The position numbers and the translations under genes were made by a program. 63,346 nt of DNA from CAZHAC01 sp964383855 (GTDB lineage Bacteria; Chloroflexota; Dormibacteria; Dormibacterales; Dormibacteraceae). Shown here piece after piece: positions 1-8,158 of this stretch. Location of the stretch: contig CAYLIP010000005.1 of NCBI GenBank assembly GCA_964383855.1, forward strand, positions 1 through 63,346, read 5' to 3'. Positions within the stretch are counted from its first letter, which is position 1; each line of letters opens with the position of its first letter. The notes below the pieces were generated by a model. The model saw only the letters and a program-made list of their open reading frames with translations. It was not told the DNA's origin and did no database searches.

Positions 1-42
1 CGGGTTGGGCGGCCCCTCCAAACGCTCTTCGACCACCGCTCA

Positions 43-63
43 AGCGTATCGAACATCCGTTCG
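43..63 (-). promoter_or_regulatory. LexA (SOS) box and -10 of a leftward gene outside the window
   Basis: A perfect CGAAC-N4-GTTCG palindrome lies at 50-63. Reading leftward, one base separates it from TACGCT (48-43), which resembles the -10 element at the same distance from the box in recA. The -35 (AGGTCA) is poor. A GGAGGGG ribosome-binding-like stretch follows near 20-14, so the regulated gene would start just beyond base 1. The promoter assignment is inference from the shared layout. Confidence 0.6.
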
Positions 64-68
64 GCTGA

Positions 69-89
69 CCTCCCCACCAAGCGGGGAGG
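69..89. other. Short hairpin between gpgS and the left-edge SOS promoter
   Basis: CCTCCCC (69-75) pairs with GGGGAGG (83-89) around a 7-nt loop. It lies 61 bases past the gpgS stop and could end that transcript, but no T-run follows on the minus strand, so terminator function is uncertain. Confidence 0.3.
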
Positions 90-149
90 AGTGCTTCCCA
101 TGCCCAAAACGGCGACGGAGGGGTGCCGCCGGCACCGCCCCGCCGGCAT

Positions 150-2042
150 CTACCGGCGGACGCCCTCCTGCTGCCTCTCGGCAGGCGAAGCGAGCAGCTC
201 CTGCCTTCGCGCCAGGTACTCCGGAATGGTGCGCATCGGCGGCCGTTCCCAGTCGCCGATGTCCTTCAGCTCGAGGAAGAAGCGGTCCTCGTTGTAGTGG
301 ATCAGCTTCATGGTCCGGTTGATGTCTTCCAGCAGGTGCATGCGGTGCCGGTCGCCCAGGCGCTTGACCGCCACCTGCATGATCGCGAACGCCATCTTCG
401 ACAGGTTGAAGAGGTCCTGATTGCGGTGGATGCGGACCCCGAGGTCGGTCTGCGCGATCCGGTTCAGGCCGAAGCTTTCCAGCACGTCGATCAGGTGCCC
501 GATCTCGACCCCGTAGCCGGTGAAGAAGGGCAGCCGCTCGAGCAGCAGGCGGCGGGCGGCGTACTCGCCGGATAGGGGCTGGAGGAGCCCGGAAAGCTCG
601 GGATAGAAGAGGTTGATGATGGGTCGGGCGGTGAGCTCCGTGACCCGGCCGCCGCCCGCGGTCTGCACCTCGCCACCGAAGTTCAGGGGCCGCCGGTAGA
701 AGCCCTTCACGTAGCCGATGCGGGGGTCGGTGAGGATCGGCCCCACCGTCCCGTAGACGAACTGCGGGTGGATGTTCGAGATGTCGGTGTCGCACCAGAC
801 CACGATGTCTCCGCTCAGGAGGTGGACCGATTTCCAGAGCGCCTCCCCCTTGCCCCGGTAGGTGCCGTATTCGGGCAGCACGTCCATGTGGGGATGGACG
901 CGGACGCCGAGCGAGCGGGCGATCGAAACCGTCTCGTCGGTGGAGCCACTGTCGATGACCACGATCTCGTCGAGCAGCGGGGAGCGCTCGACCAGCGCCT
1001 CCTGCATCGTCTCGATGATGTTGCCGATCGTGGACTCCTCGTTGAGGGTGGGCAGCCCGAGGCTGATGCTGAGACCCTGCTCCCGCTTGAGGCGGACCAG
1101 CCGGTCGACGTCTCGGAACTCCCGGGAATGGAAGGTGTTCTCGGCGAACCACCGGTCGACCACGTTCTGGATGTCGCCCTGGCGGAGGATGGTCGGCGCC
1201 TCCTCGTAGTCCCAGGCCACCGGGACGCTGGCCGCGCTCTTGGCCACGACCACCGTTCCCGGCAGTCTGCGCACCGTGTCGGCCAGTCGGAGGCTCACGA
1301 CCACCGAGGACCGCGTTGCGTCGGCGTAGGCGCCGAGGACCGTGATGCTGTGCTTCTCGGCCTGCTCCCTGATGGCGGCGCCGGGAGTGCCGGACTCGAT
1401 CTCAATCACCTGCCGGCGCTGCCGGCCGAGCACCTGCAGCGCATCCTCGAAGCGCCTGCGCTCCTCGGCCCGCTGCTCGGCCGAGAGCCGGGGCTCGTAG
1501 ACGTGCATGACGGTCAGCGTCGCTCGCCGGTTGCGGGCGAGGGCGGCGGCCGTCCGCAACGCCAGCGCGGCCGACGGGCCGCCGCGAACGGGCACCAGGA
1601 TCCGGTCGGCGCCATGGCGCCGGGCTCCGGTCTCGGGGCGCACCAGCAGCAGGTCGGCCGGGGGGTCGACGATGAGGCCGTCGAGCGTGCCCGTGGCGCG
1701 CCTGCGGCCGAGGCCCGGCCACTCGAGAACGATCAGCCCGGACCCGTTCTCGAAGGCGGCCTCGCGCACCGCCTGGGCCAGGTTGTGCCCGACGCGCACC
1801 TGCACCCCGAAGCCCGACGATTCGCGCCCGGCCATGCCGCTGATCCGCTGGAGCAGCCCGCGAAAGCGGCGGGCCACGGTCACGCTCTTGGCGATCTCAC
1901 GGCCGGCCGGAATCTCCACCACCCCGAGCAGGTGGCCGGTCGTCTCCTCGCGGCTGCGGACCGCCTCCGCGACCTCGAGCAGGGCCGGCGCCGCCTGCGC
2001 GCGGAGGATCGGAACCAGGATGTGCGGCCGCCGCTCAGGCAT
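150..2042 (-). CDS. gpgS: Two universal-stress domains fused to glucosyl-3-phosphoglycerate synthase (GpgS-like)
   Basis: This 630-residue protein has three parts. Residues about 5-140 and 145-275 are two universal-stress-protein-like alpha/beta units (HILVPILR, DRILVPVRGG). Residues about 290-625 are a GT-A glycosyltransferase with PTLNEE (331-336), DSGSTDE (364-370), GKGEALWKS (397-405) and the metal-binding D418-T-D420. GpgS enzymes move glucose from a nucleotide sugar to 3-phosphoglycerate, the first step to glucosylglycerate and related solutes; usual GpgS proteins are about 320-330 residues without the stress domains. The ATG at 2042 overlaps the upstream glycosyltransferase stop by 8 nt. 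The GpgS domain call is firm in family; the exact acceptor is inferred. Confidence 0.85.
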   Translation of the reverse strand: MPERRPHILVPILRAQAAPALLEVAEAVRSREETTGHLLGVVEIPAGREIAKSVTVARRFRGLLQRISGMAGRESSGFGVQVRVGHNLAQAVREAAFENGSGLIVLEWPGLGRRRATGTLDGLIVDPPADLLLVRPETGARRHGADRILVPVRGGPSAALALRTAAALARNRRATLTVMHVYEPRLSAEQRAEERRRFEDALQVLGRQRRQVIEIESGTPGAAIREQAEKHSITVLGAYADATRSSVVVSLRLADTVRRLPGTVVVAKSAASVPVAWDYEEAPTILRQGDIQNVVDRWFAENTFHSREFRDVDRLVRLKREQGLSISLGLPTLNEESTIGNIIETMQEALVERSPLLDEIVVIDSGSTDETVSIARSLGVRVHPHMDVLPEYGTYRGKGEALWKSVHLLSGDIVVWCDTDISNIHPQFVYGTVGPILTDPRIGYVKGFYRRPLNFGGEVQTAGGGRVTELTARPIINLFYPELSGLLQPLSGEYAARRLLLERLPFFTGYGVEIGHLIDVLESFGLNRIAQTDLGVRIHRNQDLFNLSKMAFAIMQVAVKRLGDRHRMHLLEDINRTMKLIHYNEDRFFLELKDIGDWERPPMRTIPEYLARRQELLASPAERQQEGVRR

Positions 2043-3249
2043 GCCCGGGATCCAGGGCGGCGGCCTCCAAAACAGCCTCGATCTCGGGGAGCAGCGCCCG
2101 CCAGGAGCTCGCCTGCAGGACCCGGCGGCGGTCGCGCGCCAGGGGCTCATCGAGGGCAGCCTCGACCGCCGACGCCAGCTCACGGGCGCCGCCGCCCGGC
2201 GGGAAGAGGTGCATCGAGCCGCTACCCGCCTCCCGGAGCACCGGGATGTCCGCACAGACCATCGGCGCCCGGGCCAGCGCGGCCTCGATCACGGGAAGGC
2301 CGAAGCCCTCGGACTCGCTCGGCATCACGACCGCATCGGCCAGGCGGTAGAGCTCGGCGATCGCCCGGGCCGAGACCGGGTGGGGGGCGCCGGGCTCCGC
2401 CAGTTCGTGCAGGAAGACCACCACTCCATCTAAACCGAGCCGGGCCTTTTGCGCAGCCAGCCGGCCCCAGTACTCCAGGTTGGCCGCCGAGTGTGGTCCG
2501 AGCGGCCCGCTCACGCAGAGTTTCAACGCAGGGTGGCGCTCGCGCAGGAGCGCCGCCGCCTCGATCGCGAGCTCGAGCCGCTTGCGCGGGGTGAGGCGGA
2601 GCGGGACCAGCAGGAGGGGGTCGGCGCCGGTCAGTCCGGCGCGGTCGACGAGCGCGCGGGTGGTGGCCGAGATGCCCAGGAAGGCGTCGCTGTCGACACC
2701 GTTGGGGATGAGGTGGATGGAGGATTCGGCGGCTCCAAACAGGGATGCGAGCTCTCGGCGCCTCACCTCCGAGATGGCCACGTAACGAGCGCCCGGCTGC
2801 GGCCGCCGCATCAGGTCGTAGGGAAAGCCGTCGCGCTGGTAGGCGGCATAGCGCGGGTTGAGCCAGGCGATGTCGTGCGTCCAGGCCACGAGCGGCCGCC
2901 CAAGGGCCGCCAGCGCCGCGGCGAGCGGCAGGTTGAAGGGCATGGTGAGGATGTTGTGGGCGACCACCACGTCACGGTCCTCGAGGACGGGCGCGAGCGC
3001 GGCCGCCAGCGCCTGCCGCAGCCTGATGAACGCCGCCTCGTCGAATTCGCCGCGCTCCAGGCCCTCGGTCAGCGCCTGCACCTCGGGATGGCGGGAGTCG
3101 GCCTCGGGCACCTCCACGCCCTGGCCGCGACCGCATACGATCCGCACGTCGTGCCCGGCCGCGCCGAGCAGGCGGGCGTGCTCCCCCAGGATGGCCTCGA
3201 CCCCGCCGGTCACGGGCGGGGCCGTGTAATGCACGAGCGCGATCTTCAG
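2035..3249 (-). CDS. GT4-family glycosyltransferase
   Basis: This is a two-Rossmann-fold glycosyltransferase of about 404 residues. The N-terminus KIALVHYTAPPVTGGVE is the usual acceptor-side glycine loop; the C-terminal half has IPNGVDSDAF, LRLTPRKRLELAIEA and the ExFGLPxxEA-type nucleotide-sugar motif (SESEGFGLPVIEAALA). Sitting between a debranching-type glycosidase and GpgS, it probably acts in the same glycoside or compatible-solute pathway, which is inference. The best start is CTG at 3249, 8 nt after a GAGG; the next canonical start (GTG, five codons on) would cut the first strand, and the ATG at 3336 would overlap the upstream gene by 77 nt. Confidence 0.8.
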   Translation of the reverse strand: MKIALVHYTAPPVTGGVEAILGEHARLLGAAGHDVRIVCGRGQGVEVPEADSRHPEVQALTEGLERGEFDEAAFIRLRQALAAALAPVLEDRDVVVAHNILTMPFNLPLAAALAALGRPLVAWTHDIAWLNPRYAAYQRDGFPYDLMRRPQPGARYVAISEVRRRELASLFGAAESSIHLIPNGVDSDAFLGISATTRALVDRAGLTGADPLLLVPLRLTPRKRLELAIEAAALLRERHPALKLCVSGPLGPHSAANLEYWGRLAAQKARLGLDGVVVFLHELAEPGAPHPVSARAIAELYRLADAVVMPSESEGFGLPVIEAALARAPMVCADIPVLREAGSGSMHLFPPGGGARELASAVEAALDEPLARDRRRVLQASSWRALLPEIEAVLEAAALDPGHA

Positions 3250-3259
3250 AGGTGGATCC

Positions 3260-5371
3260 TCAGGCCGGCGTCTCCACGTCGATGCCGGGCGGGCAGCGAT
3301 CGACCCGGACGCGAGGCTGCCCCTCGTGCATGTCAACCGTGAAGTCCAGCTCGCCGCCCGCGACCCGCATCCGCTCCACCCGCAGGCGGTCGAAGAGCCT
3401 GGTCGGCAAGGGGTCGATCCGGAGACGGCCCCCGAGCGCGTCGACCTCGACGCCGCAGAGCACCTGAAGGAAGTGAAAGAGCGCCCCCGCCGCCCAGGCC
3501 TGGGGCGAGCAGGAGACCAGGTACTGCCCGGGCCCGGAGTTGAAGCGCTCGTCGCGCGTGAAGCCGCAGAAGAGCTCGGGCAGGCGGTCGTCTCGGAAGT
3601 GCATGCAGGCCTCGACGATCGAGCGCGCGACCAGCTCCGGCTGCCGGCGAAACCCGTAGCGGCGCATGCCCGCGGCGATCACAGAGTTGTCGTGGGGCCA
3701 GATCGAGCCGTTGTGGTAGCTCATCGGGTTGAAATTCGGCTCGTCGCTGGAGAGGGTCCGGATGCCCCAGCCCGAGAACATGTCGGAGGCGACCAGCCGC
3801 TCGGCCACCGCGGCCGCCCGCTCCTGAGCCACGATCCCTGACCAGAGCGCGTGCCCCACGTTGCTGGCGATCGACCCGACCTGCTGCTTGTCGCGGTCCA
3901 GGGCCTGGGCGTAGAAATGCCGGTCCGGCATCCAGAAGAGGTCCTCGAAGCGCTGGCGCAGCGCGTCCGCCTCGCGCAGAAGCTTCTCGGCGACATCGAC
4001 CTTGCCCAGCCTCAGGAAGATGCGGGCCAGTCCCGACTTCGCGTGGTAGACGTAGCCCTGGACCTCGACCAGCGCCGCCGGGAGGGGCGCCGGGTTGCCG
4101 TCGGCGGCGGTGAGCGAGTCCCAGGAGTCCTTCCACCCCTGGTTGCGCACCCCGAGGGTCGAGCGCTGCGTGTACTCGACCAGGCCGTCCTCGTCGATAT
4201 CGCCGTAGCGGTCGATCCACTCGAGCGCGGCAAACACGTTGGGCATCAGCTCGGAGAGCAGGTCGACGTCGCCCGACCAGTTGAGAAGCTCGACCAGCAG
4301 GACCAGGAAGAGGGGGGTGGCGTCGACCGTTCCGTAGTAGGGCGTGTGGGGGATCTCCCTCAGCCGCGCCAGCTCGCCGAACCGGATCTCGTGCAGGATC
4401 TTGCCCGGCTCCTCCTCGCGGTAGGGGTCGATCCGCTTGCCCTGGTGGTGGGCGAGAAAGCGGAGCGTCCCGTAGGCCAGGTCGGGGTTGAGCGCCAGGG
4501 TCTGAAAAGAGGTGATGAGCGCGTCCCGGCCGAAGGGAACCGCGTACCACGGGGTGCCGGCGGTGGGGAAGAGGCCGCTGGGCATCCGGTCGCAGAGGAT
4601 CCTCAGGTCCTCCAGCGAGCGCCAGAGCAGCCCGTTGTCGAGCACCTCGTTGTCGGTCTGGTAGGCGCTGCAGGACTGGTTCCAGCGCTCGTACATCCTC
4701 TCCAGCCCGGCCAGCGAGGCGTCGAAGTCGAAGTTGGGCGACGGGCTCTCGCTCCCGGCCAGGGTCAATGTGTCGACGAGCAGCACAAAGGTTTGGTGCG
4801 GCTCCAGGCGGAGGCGGAGCGTGGCCTGTCCTGGCTTCAGGCGAGGGACCGGCGCAAAGACGATCTCGGTCTGCCGCAGCAGGCCGTCCGCACCCTCGTA
4901 GCCGAATTTCATCCCGGTCTCCGTGACCTCGGTCGGAAGGCGGGTGCCGGTCGCGCGGTGGTGGTAGCCGCGGACCGCGAAGATGTCGAGGAAGTCGGCC
5001 TCGTAGCGCAGCTCGAGCTCGAACTCGGCCGGCTCGGTGTGGCAGTTCTGGATCCCGATGCGCTCGTGCAGCGCCTTTCCGTGGACGAAGCGCGTGCGTC
5101 GGATGGAGAGGCTCTGGCGGGGGATGGGGGAGCCGTCGGGGTTGGTCAGGGCCGGGTTGACGAGCTGGAATGTGGCGACGTAGGCGCGGTCGACCGAGTT
5201 GTTGAGCAGGATGGGTGGCCGCCCGTTGACGCGCAGCTCAGATGCGCACAGATAGCGGGTGTCCTCGCGGTAAAGGCCGAGCCCGAGGTCGTTGCCAGCC
5301 GGGGCATCACCATTGAGGTCGGAAACCGCGAAGACCTGGTTCTCCTTGAGGATCACTCGGTCCTCGAGCAC
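3260..5371 (-). CDS. Amylo-alpha-1,6-glucosidase / glycogen-debranching-type protein
   Basis: This 703-residue protein begins with the typical GDE N-terminal domain (LKENQVFAVSDLNGD, GLGLYREDTRYLCASE) and ends in an (alpha/alpha)6 catalytic barrel with WYAVPFGRDALITS, ALEWIDRYGDIDEDGLVEY, GWKDSWDS, NPMSYHNGSIWPHDN and ELFCGFTR. Such proteins hydrolyse alpha-linked side chains of glycogen-like glucans or short glycosides; in this two-domain bacterial group the substrate is often untested. It heads a minus-strand operon with the glycosyltransferase and gpgS, divergent from der. It probably supplies or recycles glucose for the downstream glycosyltransferases. Confidence 0.88.
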   Translation of the reverse strand: MLEDRVILKENQVFAVSDLNGDAPAGNDLGLGLYREDTRYLCASELRVNGRPPILLNNSVDRAYVATFQLVNPALTNPDGSPIPRQSLSIRRTRFVHGKALHERIGIQNCHTEPAEFELELRYEADFLDIFAVRGYHHRATGTRLPTEVTETGMKFGYEGADGLLRQTEIVFAPVPRLKPGQATLRLRLEPHQTFVLLVDTLTLAGSESPSPNFDFDASLAGLERMYERWNQSCSAYQTDNEVLDNGLLWRSLEDLRILCDRMPSGLFPTAGTPWYAVPFGRDALITSFQTLALNPDLAYGTLRFLAHHQGKRIDPYREEEPGKILHEIRFGELARLREIPHTPYYGTVDATPLFLVLLVELLNWSGDVDLLSELMPNVFAALEWIDRYGDIDEDGLVEYTQRSTLGVRNQGWKDSWDSLTAADGNPAPLPAALVEVQGYVYHAKSGLARIFLRLGKVDVAEKLLREADALRQRFEDLFWMPDRHFYAQALDRDKQQVGSIASNVGHALWSGIVAQERAAAVAERLVASDMFSGWGIRTLSSDEPNFNPMSYHNGSIWPHDNSVIAAGMRRYGFRRQPELVARSIVEACMHFRDDRLPELFCGFTRDERFNSGPGQYLVSCSPQAWAAGALFHFLQVLCGVEVDALGGRLRIDPLPTRLFDRLRVERMRVAGGELDFTVDMHEGQPRVRVDRCPPGIDVETPA

Positions 5372-5432
5372 TTCGCACCAGTCTAGGGAGGAGGGGCACC
5401 GGCGGGACCGCCGCAGTCATGACAATGGGGCT

Positions 5433-6767
5433 GTGCCCAGGCCCATCGTCGCCATCGTCGGTCGCCCCAACGTGGGCAAGTCGACGCTCTTCAACCGCCT
5501 GGTCGGCTGGCGCAAGGCGATCGTCGACCCCACCGCCGGCTTGACACGCGACCGCCTGTATGGCGTCTCCGAGTGGCGGGGGCGTGAGCTCACGGTGGTC
5601 GACACCGCCGGCCTCGACCTCGAGTCCAGGCCCGACGACAGCTCGCGCCGGGCGATGGAGGCGCAGACCCGCGTCGCCATGCAGGAGGCCAACGCCATCG
5701 TCTTCCTGGTCGACGTTCGCCAGGGCCTGACCGCCGTCGACCTCGACGTGGCCGAGATGCTGCGCCGCTCCGGGCGGCCGATCGTGGTGGCGGCCAACAA
5801 GGCCGACAACCCCGGCCAGGAGCACTTTCGGGCCGAGATCACATCGCTCGGTTTCGAGGACCCGATCCTGCTCTCCGCCCAGCACGGCATCGGCGTCGAC
5901 GACCTGCTCGACCGCCTGTTCGAGCTGCTTCCGGAGGAGGCGCCGCCGCCGGCCGAGGAAGAGGCGGTGGCGCGGATCGCGATCATGGGCCGGCCCAACG
6001 TGGGCAAGTCATCCCTGCTCAACGCGCTCCTCGGCGACGAGCGCTCGCTGGTCAGCGACGTGCCGGGGACGACGCGAGACCCGGTCGACACCGAGCTGCT
6101 CTTCGACGGGGTCCCCGTGGTGCTGGTCGACACCGCGGGCATCCGCCGCAAGTCGACCTCCCGCGACCGCCTCGAGCGCTACTCGCTGCTGCGCGGCATC
6201 AAGGCGATGGAGCGGGCCGACGCCGTCCTGCTCGTGCTCGACGCCTCGACCGGCGTCCTGAGCCAGGACCAGCATGTCGCCGGCTACGCGCTTGAGGCGG
6301 GCAAGGGGCTGGTCCTGGTCGTGAACAAGATCGACCTGCTGGAACCCGAGGCGCGCAAGGCCAAGGACTGGGAGCAGCGCCTGCGCAGCGACTTCCGCTT
6401 CGTTCCGCACGCACCGGTGGTGGTCGTCAGCGCCAGGACTCGCCAGGGGGTGCCGCGGCTGCTGCCGGTGGCGCTCGAGGTGGTCGGGCAGCGGCGCATG
6501 CGGGTACCCACGAGCGAGCTCAACCGGATGCTGCGGGAGGCCTTCCTGGAGCGCCCGCCGCCCTCCTACAAGGGCAGGCGGCTGCAGTTCAAGTTCGCCA
6601 CCCAGGCCGCCAGCGACGCGCCCACATTCGTTCTCTTCGTCAATGACACCGGGCTCCTCCACTTCTCGTACCGGCGCTACCTGGAGAACCGCCTCCGCGA
6701 ACGCTTCGGCTTCGCCGGAAACCCGCTTCGGATCGTGCTTCGCGCGGGCGACCATCCGCGGCAGTAG
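5433..6767 (+). CDS. der: Ribosome-assembly GTPase Der (EngA)
   Basis: Der is a double GTPase needed for assembly of the large ribosomal subunit. Two G domains are visible: GRPNVGKST near residue 10 with DTAGL and NKAD, and GRPNVGKSS near residue 187 with DTAGI and NKID. A KH-like C-terminal domain (ELNRMLREAF...GRRLQFKFATQ) follows. Length is 444 residues, normal for the family. GTG at 5433 is chosen because it precedes PRPIVAIVGRPNVG directly; the ATGs at 5419 and 5425 are out of frame. It is divergent from the debranching enzyme and followed by a repeat-bearing spacer. Confidence 0.97.
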   Translation: MPRPIVAIVGRPNVGKSTLFNRLVGWRKAIVDPTAGLTRDRLYGVSEWRGRELTVVDTAGLDLESRPDDSSRRAMEAQTRVAMQEANAIVFLVDVRQGLTAVDLDVAEMLRRSGRPIVVAANKADNPGQEHFRAEITSLGFEDPILLSAQHGIGVDDLLDRLFELLPEEAPPPAEEEAVARIAIMGRPNVGKSSLLNALLGDERSLVSDVPGTTRDPVDTELLFDGVPVVLVDTAGIRRKSTSRDRLERYSLLRGIKAMERADAVLLVLDASTGVLSQDQHVAGYALEAGKGLVLVVNKIDLLEPEARKAKDWEQRLRSDFRFVPHAPVVVVSARTRQGVPRLLPVALEVVGQRRMRVPTSELNRMLREAFLERPPPSYKGRRLQFKFATQAASDAPTFVLFVNDTGLLHFSYRRYLENRLRERFGFAGNPLRIVLRAGDHPRQ

Positions 6768-6803
6768 GCTGGCCCGGGAATAGGCTGCACCGGCAGTAGG
6801 CTG
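6759..6803. repeat. 13-bp direct repeat around the der stop codon
   Basis: CGGCAGTAGGCTG occurs at 6759-6771 and again at 6791-6803, with a partial copy (ATAGGCTGC) between them. The der stop codon TAG is inside the first copy. It looks like a small local duplication in the spacer before the next gene. Confidence 0.6.
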
Positions 6804-6808
6804 CGCTC

Positions 6809-7369
6809 GTGCGACACGTGGCCGTGGTTCTTGCGGCCCTGGCCCTGGTCGCCGGCAGCGCCCACTGGCTCCAGCAGCAGGCGCCCCGCCGGCCGGCGGC
6901 CGTGACCGGCGTCGCCGTGCGCGCCAGCCCGGGTGCCTTCTTCGACACCACTCTGGACGGGCTTCGCGGCCGGACCGTGAGCCCGCCCGCCCAGCCGTGC
7001 GCCGCCCACGGGCTTGGCCGCGGACCGGTGGCCGCCGAGCTGCTGGACATCACGTCGCGGCTGCCCGATGCGCTCTGGCGCTGGCGGGTCAGCGATCACT
7101 ACGCGGGCCCGGTCCTGGTCCGCGGAGTGGGGCCGGCCGGCAGCGTGGTCGCGTTCCAGGTCCAGGCCGGGCAGATCTTCGCCGGGGAGAGCGGCGAGCC
7201 GCTGCCCGGAGGCGGCTTCCCGGAATTGCTGCTGACCGCCCCCGAGTACCGGTTTGTGGCCGGCGCCGTCAGCGCCTGGGTCGAGGTGCGGTTTCCAACT
7301 CCCGGCTGCTACGCGCTCCAGGCGGACGGGCTCGGCTTCGAGCAGAGAGCGGTATTGGAGGTCGGCTGA
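6809..7369 (+). CDS. Hypothetical exported protein
   Basis: I do not recognise this 186-residue protein. The N-terminus (RHVAVVLAALALVAGSAHW) is a signal peptide or membrane anchor. The rest is predicted to be beta-rich and outside the membrane, with two cysteines (in QPCAAH and PGCYAL) that could form a disulfide. The C-terminal part (VEVRFPTPGCYALQADGLG) resembles immunoglobulin-like sandwich strands seen in secreted binding proteins. GTG at 6809 is used because the hydrophobic segment begins immediately after it. It precedes a two-component system by 84 nt, so it might be its sensed or regulated partner; this is speculation. Confidence 0.65.
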   Translation: MRHVAVVLAALALVAGSAHWLQQQAPRRPAAVTGVAVRASPGAFFDTTLDGLRGRTVSPPAQPCAAHGLGRGPVAAELLDITSRLPDALWRWRVSDHYAGPVLVRGVGPAGSVVAFQVQAGQIFAGESGEPLPGGGFPELLLTAPEYRFVAGAVSAWVEVRFPTPGCYALQADGLGFEQRAVLEVG

Positions 7370-7453
7370 CCCCCTCCTGCGTTTACATTTCGCTGGCGAC
7401 TTACCAATGTCCCCTTCACAGAATGGTGGTGTCTTGAGCCGGTGGCAGCGCTG

Positions 7454-8158
7454 ATGGCAGGCCAGAAGGTCCTCATCGTCGACGACGAGGAGCACATCGT
7501 CGAGCTCGCGCGGCTCTACCTGAGCCGTGAGGGCTACCAGGTCGAGGGCGTGGGCGATGGCGCCCAGGCGATGACACGCTTCAGCCAGCTGAAGCCGGAC
7601 CTCGTGGTGCTCGACGTGATGCTCCCCGGCATGGACGGCCTCTCGATCTGCCGGGAGATCCGGAAGCTGAGCCAGGTTCCGATCATCATGCTCACCGCCC
7701 GCGACGAGATCACCGACAAGGTCGTGGGGCTGGAGCTGGGCGCCGATGACTACCTGACCAAGCCCTTCCATCCGCAGGAGCTGGTGGCGCGGGCCAAGGC
7801 GCTGGTCCGGCGCGCCCGCCTCGAGCCGGATCAGCCGAAGCTGATCAGGGCCGGCCGCCTGGAGGTCGACCTCGAGCGCCATGAGGTCCGCTGGGAGCGG
7901 CCGGGCGCGGAGAGTCGCGTGCAGCTCAGGCCCAAGGAGTTCGATCTCCTGGCCCTGCTCGCCCGTCACCCCGGGCGCGTCTTCCAGCGCAGCGAGCTGC
8001 TCGACCTGGTCTGGGGATACGACTTCCCCGGCTACACGAGGACGGTGGACGTCCATGTCCAGCAGCTGCGGGAGAAGCTGGCCACCGCCGGCGTCGACGA
8101 TCCCTCGATCTCGACCGTATGGGGGGTCGGCTACAAGCTGGAGCTGGCGCCGACCTGA
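7454..8158 (+). CDS. OmpR/PhoB-family response regulator
   Basis: The 234-residue protein has a receiver domain (VLIVDDEEHIVELARLYL; phosphoacceptor Asp in VVLDVMLPGMDG; conserved Thr in MLTARDE; Lys in YLTKPFHP) and a C-terminal winged helix (LRPKEFDLLALLARHPGRVFQRSELLDLVWG, RTVDVHVQQLREKL). It binds DNA as a dimer after phosphorylation. ATG 7454 fits the normal N-terminus; a GTG four codons upstream (7442) is an alternative. Its stop overlaps the kinase start in the 4-nt unit CTGA, so the two are translationally coupled. Confidence 0.95.
   Translation: MAGQKVLIVDDEEHIVELARLYLSREGYQVEGVGDGAQAMTRFSQLKPDLVVLDVMLPGMDGLSICREIRKLSQVPIIMLTARDEITDKVVGLELGADDYLTKPFHPQELVARAKALVRRARLEPDQPKLIRAGRLEVDLERHEVRWERPGAESRVQLRPKEFDLLALLARHPGRVFQRSELLDLVWGYDFPGYTRTVDVHVQQLREKLATAGVDDPSISTVWGVGYKLELAPT

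Noticed and set aside
768..2594. Long open frame of 608 codons on the plus strand opposite gpgS and the glycosyltransferase
   Set aside because: It is antisense to two well-supported genes, has a low-complexity Arg/Ala/Gly/Pro composition and no motifs; high G+C makes such mirror frames common.
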